A stretch of 6,222 bases of DNA from JAJBWD01 sp041670885 (GTDB lineage Bacteria > Bacillota > Clostridia > Clostridiales > Clostridiaceae). Below the pieces are notes generated by a model, which was given only the letters and a program-made list of their open reading frames with translations, did not search any database and was not told the origin of the DNA. Of the stretch, positions 1 to 5,151 are shown one piece after another. Every line of letters starts with the position of its first letter. The first letter of the stretch is position 1. The stretch lies in NCBI GenBank assembly GCA_041670885.1, contig JBAXYJ010000177.1:1-6222 (forward strand), given 5' to 3'. Made by a program: the position numbers and the translations under genes.

Positions 1-137
1 CTGATAAACTAATTGATAATGGAATATTTGATGAAAGATTAGATATTGTATACTTCCCGGAAATAAACAGCTATAATGGATATGTTAATATACAGCTAAA
101 ATTAATAGATTTCAGGCTATCAAAAAAGTCCTCATAA
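1..137 (+). CDS. recJ: RecJ single-strand DNA exonuclease, C-terminal end only (partial)
   Basis: Only the last 44 codons are inside the window, read from base 3 to a TAA at 135-137; the gene begins upstream. The peptide contains VYFPEINSYNGYVNIQLK followed by IDFRLS. This matches the conserved C-terminal strand of RecJ, which usually reads like 'D(I/V)vy-P-iN-yNGy--vQL-i-D-R'. RecJ is a cytoplasmic, DHH-family 5'-to-3' exonuclease that degrades single-stranded DNA during recombination and mismatch or base-excision repair. The catalytic DHH/DHHA1 motifs are out of view, so activity cannot be judged. The gene converges on hpt: the two stop codons are 7 bases apart and a hairpin spans both. The identification rests on a short but distinctive segment; another DHH-family protein is the only real alternative. 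Confidence 0.82.
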   Translation, partial: DKLIDNGIFDERLDIVYFPEINSYNGYVNIQLKLIDFRLSKKSS

Positions 138-146
138 GAGGGCTTT
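125..146. terminator. Shared hairpin terminator of the convergent recJ and hpt genes
   Basis: AAAGTCCTC (125-133) and GAGGGCTTT (138-146) form a 9-bp stem with the 4-base loop ATAA. Read leftward, as the hpt transcript would be, the stem is followed by a run of T (the six A bases at 122-127 on the plus strand), so it is a good intrinsic terminator for hpt despite one A/C mismatch. Read rightward all nine pairs form (one as G-U), but the T-run is short (CTTTAATT), so termination of recJ would be weaker. The recJ TAA (135-137) falls mostly in the loop, and the hpt stop (145-147) overlaps the stem base. Confidence 0.75.
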
Positions 147-666
147 AATTCCAATTGAAGATATAGGGCACATTTCTAAAATAATCCCCATAATTTAAAC
201 CATAACCTACTACAAAAACATCAGGAATTTCAAAGCAGCAGTAGTCTGGGGCAATTCCTGCCTTTCTTCTTTCTGGCTTATCTAGAAGTGTACAGGTCTT
301 AACTGATGCTGCTCCTAATTTCTTAACGTGTTTATATACAAATTCCATAGTTATGCCGGTATCTATAATATCATCTACTATCAAAACGTTCAGGCCTGAA
401 ATATTATCCGGAATATCATTGATTATTTTAACTTTGCCCTTTGATACCTCTTCATTTCCATAGCTGGATGTGGTCATAAAGCCGATTTTAACCGGAAGTT
501 TTATTTCTCTTACCAAATCAGCTGCAAAGATAAAGCTTCCCCTTAAAAGTGAAAGAACATATATTTCTTCTCCTTTGTAATCTTCTGATATTATATGCCC
601 AATTTCTTTTACCTTTTCAGTTATCTGCTCCTTGGTAATCAATATGTTTTCCTTACTTTCCTCCAT
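145..666 (-). CDS. hpt: Hypoxanthine(-guanine) phosphoribosyltransferase
   Basis: This 173-residue protein is a type I phosphoribosyltransferase. It would convert hypoxanthine or guanine plus PRPP to IMP or GMP in cytoplasmic purine salvage. The PRPP-binding motif VLIVDDIIDTG is at residues 94-104, with D102 as the expected general base. The loop LLRGS (40-44), which contains the cis-peptide, matches the E. coli Hpt form (Bacillus has LKG). Flexible-loop residues SSYGN are at 67-71, and LLDKPERR at 127-134 and FVVGYGLNYGDYFRN at 151-165 complete the family pattern. Two oddities: the usual Asp in 'GYGLDY' is Asn (N158), and the C-terminus stops soon after PYI, lacking the common GVLKPE-type tail. 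The ATG at 664-666 follows a strong AGGAGG-like site (CGGGAGGG on the minus strand, 673-680). It is divergent from hflX. In many Firmicutes hpt sits beside tilS and ftsH; here it stands alone. Confidence 0.95.
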   Translation of the reverse strand: MEESKENILITKEQITEKVKEIGHIISEDYKGEEIYVLSLLRGSFIFAADLVREIKLPVKIGFMTTSSYGNEEVSKGKVKIINDIPDNISGLNVLIVDDIIDTGITMEFVYKHVKKLGAASVKTCTLLDKPERRKAGIAPDYCCFEIPDVFVVGYGLNYGDYFRNVPYIFNWN

Positions 667-683
667 AATTAACCCTCCCGATA

Positions 684-712
684 TTTACAACATTGAGATT
701 ATAGTATAAAAT
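684..712 (+). promoter_or_regulatory. Probable sigma-A promoter of hflX
   Basis: TTTACA (684-689) and TAAAAT (707-712) are separated by exactly 17 bp. They would start transcription near 719 and leave a leader of about 27 bases containing GAGGTGG (735-741) before the ATG at 746. It occupies the same DNA as the leftward hpt promoter, so the two polymerases would compete for the site. Confidence 0.55.
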
Positions 713-729
713 TAAACCAAAAATGTCAA
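698..729 (-). promoter_or_regulatory. Probable sigma-A promoter of hpt
   Basis: On the minus strand a perfect TTGACA lies at 729-724. Three -10 candidates follow: TACTAT (706-701, 17-bp spacer, 4/6 match), TATACT (708-703, 15-bp spacer) and a perfect TATAAT (703-698, 20-bp spacer). The best hexamer is at a poor distance and the best distance has a weaker hexamer, so the exact -10 cannot be settled by eye. The site overlaps the rightward hflX promoter. Confidence 0.6.
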
Positions 730-745
730 GTTGTGAGGTGGTATT

Positions 746-2512
746 ATGATATATACCCAGTTAGATTCAATAAAAAAGTCAATATTAGATGAATTGGAAA
801 AACTATATGACGAAAGTTCAGATAATTCATTTTTGTTCAGCCCAAATTTAATTCAAAAAATAATGGAAATATCATTAAAGACGAATAAAGAGATATCCGT
901 CTGCATAGACAGAAAAGGCAAAATACTTGCGATATCAATAGGTGAAAGCAATAATGTAGAAATCCCTTTAGAAAAGGAGGAGGGAAAGTATTCAAAAGTT
1001 AGGATTATTCATACACATCCAAATGGAGATTACAACTTATCAGCTGTAGATATATCTGCTTTAACATCTTTAAAACTGGATACTATTGCATCAGTCAGCA
1101 TGGATAACGGAGAAATTAAAGGCGTTTTAGCTTACCTTAATGTAAAAGACGGCAGGATATATCCTGAAATATCAAATCCTTTATCATTAGAAGAATTAAT
1201 AAATTTTAATCTGTGGGATAAGCTTAAGGAAATTGAAAGACCAGATGAGCTGCCATATGACAATGAAGACAGGGCTATTTTAGTATCTATCCAGGGAGAA
1301 GAAAGTATAGATGAGCTTATAGAGCTTGCTAAAGCCTGTGAAATTAATCCTGTGAGAACAATAACTCAAAATAGAGATAAGATAGACAAAAGCTTTTATA
1401 TTGGCAGAGGTAAAGCAGAGGAAATATCATATTGCAGGCAGATTGATGACGCAAATCTTATTATTTTTGATGATGAACTTACCGGAGCTGTGGTCAGAAA
1501 CCTGGAAGATCTAATAGGCGCCCATGTAATAGACAGAACTACATTAATACTTGAGATATTTGCCAGAAGAGCTAAGACAAAAGAGGCAAAGGTACAGGTT
1601 GAGCTGGCACAGTTAAAATACAGGCTCCCAAGACTTCAGGGACTGGGAGAAGGCATGTCTAGAACAGGAGGAGGAATTGGGACCAGAGGACCCGGTGAAA
1701 AAAAACTGGAGACTGACAGAAGGCATATAAGAGAAAGAATATATGATTTGAAGGAAGAACTCCTCAAAATAACTAAAACCAGAGAAGTTCAAAGAAGAAA
1801 GAGAAATGATCTTCCTAAGATATCATTAGTAGGATATACAAATGCAGGGAAATCAACGCTTAGAAATAAGATGTGTGAATTATATGCAGAGGAATCTCTT
1901 AAGGATAAAACTGAAGTATTTACTAAGGATATGCTGTTTGCCACATTAGATACCACAACCAGAGTAATAAAAATAAATGAATATATAGATGCAGCACTGA
2001 CAGACACAGTTGGCTTTATTTCAAGGCTTCCCCATGATTTAGTTGAAAGCTTTAAATCAACTCTGGAAGAGGCCAGAGGCAGTGATATTTTAATTCATGT
2101 AATTGATGGAAAATCATCAAATATAAAAGAGCATATAAATTCTGTATACAATGTTTTAGAGGAACTTAATATTTCTGATAAGCCAATAATTGAGGTAGTA
2201 AATAAAATTGATTTATTAAGCGGTGAAGAGATAAAACAGGTAGAAGATGCACTAGATGGAAGAGATTATATTAAAATATCAGCAAAAAATGGAATCAATT
2301 TAGACCTGTTAGTAAAAAATATCAGTGAAAAACTATTAATTAAAGAAAAAAAAGAAAATTTTCTCATTCCCTATGATCAGCAGGGCCTGATATCTTATCT
2401 TCATGATAATGGTAAGATTATATCTATGGAATATAAAGAAGATGGAACTTTAATATGTGCTGTGGTAGAAGAAAAAATATATAACAAAATGAAGAAGTAT
2501 ATTTACAATTAA
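746..2512 (+). CDS. hflX: Ribosome-associated GTPase HflX, long form with N-terminal JAMM-like domain
   Basis: The 588-residue protein is a TRAFAC-class GTPase. HflX binds the 50S subunit and splits stalled or hibernating 70S ribosomes, notably after heat shock or antibiotic stress. From about residue 175 it has the HflX nucleotide-independent domain, the glycine-rich segment GGGIGTRGPGE (308-318) and a helical hairpin (about 319-356). The G domain follows: G1 GYTNAGKST (363-371), switch I LFATLDTTTR (397-406, Thr replacing the usual Pro at 403), G3 DTVG (420-423), G4 NKID (486-489) and G5 SAK (512-514). About 10 extra residues lie between G1 and switch I relative to E. coli HflX. The C-terminal domain is 538-588. 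E. coli and Bacillus HflX are about 420-430 residues, so the first 160 or so are extra. They carry HTHPNGDYNLSAVD (89-102), with the spacing of the RadC/JAB metal motif. The start is fixed by GAGGTGG five bases upstream. No hairpin terminator follows. Confidence 0.95.
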   Translation: MIYTQLDSIKKSILDELEKLYDESSDNSFLFSPNLIQKIMEISLKTNKEISVCIDRKGKILAISIGESNNVEIPLEKEEGKYSKVRIIHTHPNGDYNLSAVDISALTSLKLDTIASVSMDNGEIKGVLAYLNVKDGRIYPEISNPLSLEELINFNLWDKLKEIERPDELPYDNEDRAILVSIQGEESIDELIELAKACEINPVRTITQNRDKIDKSFYIGRGKAEEISYCRQIDDANLIIFDDELTGAVVRNLEDLIGAHVIDRTTLILEIFARRAKTKEAKVQVELAQLKYRLPRLQGLGEGMSRTGGGIGTRGPGEKKLETDRRHIRERIYDLKEELLKITKTREVQRRKRNDLPKISLVGYTNAGKSTLRNKMCELYAEESLKDKTEVFTKDMLFATLDTTTRVIKINEYIDAALTDTVGFISRLPHDLVESFKSTLEEARGSDILIHVIDGKSSNIKEHINSVYNVLEELNISDKPIIEVVNKIDLLSGEEIKQVEDALDGRDYIKISAKNGINLDLLVKNISEKLLIKEKKENFLIPYDQQGLISYLHDNGKIISMEYKEDGTLICAVVEEKIYNKMKKYIYN

Positions 2513-2530
2513 TAATAATTATTATATAAT
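2502..2530 (+). promoter_or_regulatory. Strong sigma-A promoter of the rubredoxin gene
   Basis: TTTACA (2502-2507) and a perfect TATAAT (2525-2530) are separated by exactly 17 bp. The -35 lies inside the last codons of hflX and the spacer covers its TAA stop. Predicted start is near 2537, giving a leader of about 25 bases with AAAGGAAG (2547-2554). It makes the rubredoxin gene an independent unit as well as a possible read-through product of hflX. The spacer contains a perfect AT palindrome described separately. Confidence 0.7.
2510..2525. promoter_or_regulatory. AT palindrome in promoter spacer, possible PerR-like operator
   Basis: ATAATAATTATTAT (2512-2525) is a perfect 7+7 inverted repeat between the -35 and -10 of the rubredoxin promoter. 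Bases 2510-2524 match the PerR box consensus TTATAATNATTATAA at 12 of 14 defined positions, with symmetric mismatches at positions 2 and 14. PerR is the Fur-family peroxide repressor, and rubredoxin-type electron carriers are known members of clostridial PerR regulons. Against this, the DNA is nearly pure A+T and a second 12/14 match exists at 2759-2773, so chance is a serious alternative. Confidence 0.3.
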
Positions 2531-2561
2531 AGAAATTAAGAAATACAAAGGAAGTGTTGTT

Positions 2562-2723
2562 ATGGATAAATATTTATGCCCAGCCTGCGGTTATATTTAT
2601 GACCCGGAAGTTGGAGACGAGGATAATGGAGTAACACCAGGGACAGCTTTTAAGGATTTGCCGGAAGATTGGGTTTGCCCGTTATGCGGAATCCCAAAAA
2701 ATGATTTTGAAAAGATAGACTAG
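2562..2723 (+). CDS. Rubredoxin
   Basis: This is a 53-residue, cytoplasmic one-iron electron carrier, the normal length for the family. The iron is held by four cysteines in two knuckles: CPACG (C6, C9) and CPLCG (C39, C42). Between them are the signature YIYDPEVGDEDNGVTPGTAF (residues 11-30) and LPEDWVCP (33-40), so the fold and iron site look complete. In anaerobes rubredoxin passes electrons from NADH:rubredoxin oxidoreductase to oxygen- and peroxide-detoxifying enzymes such as rubrerythrin, flavodiiron protein or desulfoferrodoxin; none of those partners is in the window. The ATG follows AAAGGAAG at 7 bases. The gene has its own promoter overlapping the end of hflX and its own hairpin terminator, so it is probably a single-gene unit. 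I use no gene symbol because several names (rd, rub, rubA) are in use and paralogues are common. Confidence 0.96.
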   Translation: MDKYLCPACGYIYDPEVGDEDNGVTPGTAFKDLPEDWVCPLCGIPKNDFEKID

Positions 2724-2740
2724 ATTTTCTAGTCTATTTT
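2712..2740 (+). terminator. Intrinsic terminator of the rubredoxin gene
   Basis: ATAGACTAGA (2715-2724) and TCTAGTCTAT (2728-2737) form a perfect 10-bp stem with a 3-base TTT loop. A G-U and two A-U pairs extend it to 2712-2740. The descending arm runs into TTTT (2737-2740), then AATT. The TAG stop of the rubredoxin gene (2721-2723) is inside the ascending arm. The stem is AT-rich but has no mismatches. A weaker 6-bp hairpin (2744-2749 with 2753-2758) follows directly. Confidence 0.7.
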
Positions 2741-2742
2741 AA

Positions 2743-2771
2743 TTCTATTAAAAATAGATTATAATTATAAT
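2743..2771 (+). promoter_or_regulatory. Weak candidate promoter of the nucleotidyltransferase gene
   Basis: Two perfect TATAAT hexamers lie in tandem (2760-2765 and 2766-2771), 25-30 bases ahead of the ATG at 2796. A promoter is expected here because the rubredoxin terminator lies just upstream. The -35 positions at 17-bp spacing (TTTTAA at 2737 and TTCTAT at 2743) are poor, so in such AT-rich DNA the hexamers may be fortuitous. Confidence 0.3.
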
Positions 2772-2795
2772 ATTAAATATTTAGGAGGAAGAAAA

Positions 2796-3692
2796 ATGGA
2801 AAAAACAATTCTTCAGTATCAGAAGGCATTTAATAACTTAATAAATTATTTAAAGAAGAACGAAAAAGTTCTGGCTGTTATGGTTTTCGGAAGCTTAGTT
2901 ACAGGTGACTTGTGGGAAGAATCTGATATAGATTTATTTGTAGTTGTAGATAATGAATTAAACGAAATAAAAAACTTGTATACTTCTGAAAATGGTATAC
3001 CAATTCATATAAAGCTTTTAAGTAAGGGCAAATTTATATCTTTAGATTCTGAAGATTTAAAGGGAGGCTTTATTCACAGAATATTTGCTTCCTCCAGATT
3101 AGTTTTTTCAAGAGATATTGATATAACCGGAAAATACGATAATGGAAGGTATTACCCGGATTTAGACAGAGAAAGATGGAATATGGTATATTTAGGTAAA
3201 CTCATCAAGAACATGGGCATATGTAAAAAATATTTGTTTAATGATGGAGTTCATACATCCTATGCGGTTGCCGTTAACTGTATTGAAGCCTATGCTAAAT
3301 TATATATAAATTATTCAGGTCATATGATAAGCAAGGATGCTATGTCAACAGCTATGGATATTAATCCTTCCTTTAAAAAATGTGTTGAAGGCTTATTTTA
3401 TAAAACAGAGGATATAGTTAAATCCATAGAGGAAACAATAGAATATCTGGATAATGAAGTGGATGAAAATATAAGAGATATAACAACTATTTTAATATCA
3501 TTTATGAAAGAAAAGGACTGCCTTTTAAGTGCTGCTGACATACAGAAGGATGATATTTTCATAAACTATGATATTAATATGGAGGATATCTTAAATAAAC
3601 TATATGAAAAGAATATAATAAAAAAGGAATATAGAAATTATGAGCTGGAAATGAATAAAGTTCTTCTAAAAGAAAATGTTTATTTTATATAA
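2796..3692 (+). CDS. Nucleotidyltransferase-fold protein of unknown function with C-terminal winged-helix-like region
   Basis: The 298-residue protein has a DNA polymerase beta-type nucleotidyltransferase domain at the N-terminus (about 1-110). Its diagnostic motif is VFGSLVTGDLWEESDIDLFV, residues 30-49, giving the GS...SDID pattern with two metal-binding aspartates, D44 and D46. The third carboxylate expected on the following strand is not evident: that stretch reads IPIHIKLL (68-75). Residues 110-220 look all-helical, like the substrate-binding helical domains (HEPN- or KNT-like) that often accompany this fold. Residues 225-298 have helix-helix-strand-strand spacing suggesting a winged helix (LLSAADIQKD, then MEDILNKLYEKNIIKK). 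Relatives include antibiotic nucleotidyltransferases (Lnu, ANT) and MNT antitoxins, but I cannot assign a substrate and no toxin partner is adjacent. The ATG is well set by AGGAGG (2783-2788, 7-base gap). Its stop directly abuts the hairpin before the MocR gene. Confidence 0.8.
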   Translation: MEKTILQYQKAFNNLINYLKKNEKVLAVMVFGSLVTGDLWEESDIDLFVVVDNELNEIKNLYTSENGIPIHIKLLSKGKFISLDSEDLKGGFIHRIFASSRLVFSRDIDITGKYDNGRYYPDLDRERWNMVYLGKLIKNMGICKKYLFNDGVHTSYAVAVNCIEAYAKLYINYSGHMISKDAMSTAMDINPSFKKCVEGLFYKTEDIVKSIEETIEYLDNEVDENIRDITTILISFMKEKDCLLSAADIQKDDIFINYDINMEDILNKLYEKNIIKKEYRNYELEMNKVLLKENVYFI

Positions 3693-3694
3693 AT

Positions 3695-3715
3695 GCACCC
3701 TAACCGGTGCTTTTT
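3695..3715 (+). terminator. Hairpin plus T-run between the nucleotidyltransferase and MocR genes
   Basis: GCACC (3695-3699) and GGTGC (3706-3710) form a 5-bp, mostly G-C stem with a 6-base loop (CTAACC), followed directly by TTTTT (3711-3715). It begins 3 bases after the upstream stop, and the T-run leads straight into the AGGTGA ribosome binding site of the next gene. It has the layout of a short intrinsic terminator. It could also be an attenuator or a protein-binding inverted repeat controlling the downstream regulator gene. The short stem makes full termination uncertain. Confidence 0.5.
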
Positions 3716-3721
3716 AGGTGA
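3716..3721 (+). promoter_or_regulatory. Ribosome binding site that sets the MocR start
   Basis: AGGTGA lies 4 bases before the ATG at 3726. The alternative in-frame ATG at 3693 abuts the upstream stop codon with no Shine-Dalgarno sequence before it (TTTATTTTATATAA), and its 11 extra codons would run through the hairpin. The 3726 start also puts the protein's first residues where MocR proteins normally begin. Confidence 0.75.
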
Positions 3722-3725
3722 TTTA

Positions 3726-5126
3726 ATGGATATATTTAATATAAATTTTAACGAATACAGGCCTAAATATCTTCAAGTATCAGATAAAATTAAAAATCTT
3801 ATAAACAGCAATATTCTTAAAGATAAGGAAAAGCTGCCCTCAATAAGAGCCTTAGCTTTAAAACTTAATGTTAATAACATAACTGTTAAAAATGCTTATA
3901 AAAAGCTGATGGAGGAAGGCTATGTTGATATAGCTCAAGGAAGCGGTACCTATGTTAATAAAATCATACTAAACAGCAGGGTTGTAAGAGATTATAAAGA
4001 TACGCTGAAAAAAATTACAGCTTCAGCAGATGAGTTTATTGATTTTACCAAAGAAAGCTTGAATTCAGATTATTTTCCAATTGAAAGCTTTAAAGAAATA
4101 ATAATGCAGGTTCTGAATACTTATGGTGCCGAAGCCCTTCTTTATGAGGAAACCTTGGGATTTATGCCCCTCAGAGAAATAATAAGTGAAAAATTTTGGA
4201 ATGGAAGTATTGATAAGGATAATATTTTAATTTTATCCGGAGCTCAGCAGGGTATAGATCTGGCATCAAAGGTTTTGGTTAATATAAACAGTAATATTGT
4301 TCTTGAAAAGCCTACATACAATGGAGCCCTCAATGTTTTCAGGTGGAGGAGAGCAAATATATATGATATAGATATCAAAGAAGATGGTATTGATATAAAC
4401 ACTCTGGAGCAGCTTCTTAAAAAGAAAAATATTGAGCTTGTATATCTGATGACATATTTTCAAAATCCCACCGGTATAACCTGCAGCGATGAAAAAAAGA
4501 GAAAATTACTTTATCTGGCAAACAAATATGATTTTTATATAATTGAAGATGACTATCTTTCAGAACTTATTTACTCTAAAAATATTAAGCATAATACTTT
4601 AAAAAGTATGGATAAAAATGATAGAGTCATATATATAAAAAGCTTTTCCAAAATATTTCTTCCGGGCATAAGACTTGGATATTTGATAACTCCGGAAAAG
4701 CTTAAAGATTCCTTTCAAAACTTTAAAATAAATACTGATATTGCTACTTCCAGCTTAATGCAGAGAACCCTTAGCCTTTATATGGAAAAAGACTATTGGA
4801 TAGAGCACGTTAGAAGAATGAATACTCTGTACAGCAAAAAATATAAGCTTACTGATAAAATACTTAATTCCTGCCTTAAGGAAAAAATAGAGTATATTGA
4901 TCCTAAGGGAGGACTAAGCTTTTATTTAAAGCTTAAAGATAATGTTAAAATTGATACCAATCAGTTATTTTACCTTCTGAAAAAGAAAAATGTTATCATA
5001 TCCCCTTCATCTATATATTATAAAAACCCTCAGGATGGACTTAGAAATTTTAGAATAAGCTTTTCCAGTCTTTCAGATAAACAGATTGAAGATGGTTTAT
5101 ATAAAATTTCTCAGGTACTGGAGTAA
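3726..5126 (+). CDS. MocR-family transcriptional regulator (GntR winged helix fused to PLP aminotransferase-like domain)
   Basis: This 466-residue protein has the two-domain MocR/GabR/PdxR architecture. The winged helix (about 8-80) has LPSIRALALKLNVNNITV (37-54), AYKKLMEEGYV (57-67) and GSGTYV (72-77). The class I aminotransferase fold (about 105-466) keeps NPTG (247-250), EDDY (274-277), the PLP-binding lysine K309 in KSFSK (305-309), R316 in LPGIRLGY, and R443 in RISFS, the usual carboxylate-binding arginine. PLP binding is therefore likely. Family members sense an amino acid, GABA or pyridoxal phosphate and control a gene often lying nearby and divergent. Here the gene is co-directional between the nucleotidyltransferase and YigZ genes, with no PLP or amino-acid gene beside it, so the ligand and target are unknown. 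I use the ATG at 3726, not 3693. A true aminotransferase is unlikely because the DNA-binding domain is complete. Confidence 0.92.
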   Translation: MDIFNINFNEYRPKYLQVSDKIKNLINSNILKDKEKLPSIRALALKLNVNNITVKNAYKKLMEEGYVDIAQGSGTYVNKIILNSRVVRDYKDTLKKITASADEFIDFTKESLNSDYFPIESFKEIIMQVLNTYGAEALLYEETLGFMPLREIISEKFWNGSIDKDNILILSGAQQGIDLASKVLVNINSNIVLEKPTYNGALNVFRWRRANIYDIDIKEDGIDINTLEQLLKKKNIELVYLMTYFQNPTGITCSDEKKRKLLYLANKYDFYIIEDDYLSELIYSKNIKHNTLKSMDKNDRVIYIKSFSKIFLPGIRLGYLITPEKLKDSFQNFKINTDIATSSLMQRTLSLYMEKDYWIEHVRRMNTLYSKKYKLTDKILNSCLKEKIEYIDPKGGLSFYLKLKDNVKIDTNQLFYLLKKKNVIISPSSIYYKNPQDGLRNFRISFSSLSDKQIEDGLYKISQVLE

Positions 5127-5137
5127 GGTGATGATAT

Positions 5138-5145
5138 AAGGGGGG
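5138..5145 (+). promoter_or_regulatory. G-rich ribosome binding site of the YigZ-family gene
   Basis: AAGGGGGG lies 6 bases before the ATG at 5152. It is an unusual pure-G variant of the standard GGAGG; yebC has a similar AGGGGGA (5850-5856). It supports the chosen start. Confidence 0.6.
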
Positions 5146-5151
5146 TTTAAA

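Noticed and set aside
1789..2007. Leftward open frame of 72 codons inside hflX
   Set aside because: It lies opposite the most conserved part of the HflX G domain, has no good ribosome binding site, and its hydrophobic product is what antisense reading of AT-rich coding DNA gives.
2759..2773. Second PerR-box-like match, TTATAATTATAATAT, before the nucleotidyltransferase gene
   Set aside because: It is two tandem copies of a TATAAT-like repeat, not a palindrome, in almost pure A+T DNA. It is better read as chance or as tandem -10 hexamers, and it shows how easily such matches arise here.
2796..3692. MNT-type antitoxin of a toxin-antitoxin pair
   Set aside because: The protein is about three times the size of MNT antitoxins, and no HEPN toxin gene is adjacent on either side.
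3693..3725. Upstream ATG adding 11 residues to the MocR-family protein
   Set aside because: It has no Shine-Dalgarno sequence, abuts the previous stop, and runs through a hairpin and T-run. The ATG at 3726 has AGGTGA and gives the normal family N-terminus.
4266..4463. Leftward open frame of 65 codons inside the MocR gene
   Set aside because: It overlaps conserved aminotransferase-fold sequence on the other strand; it has no recognisable family, ribosome binding site or promoter.
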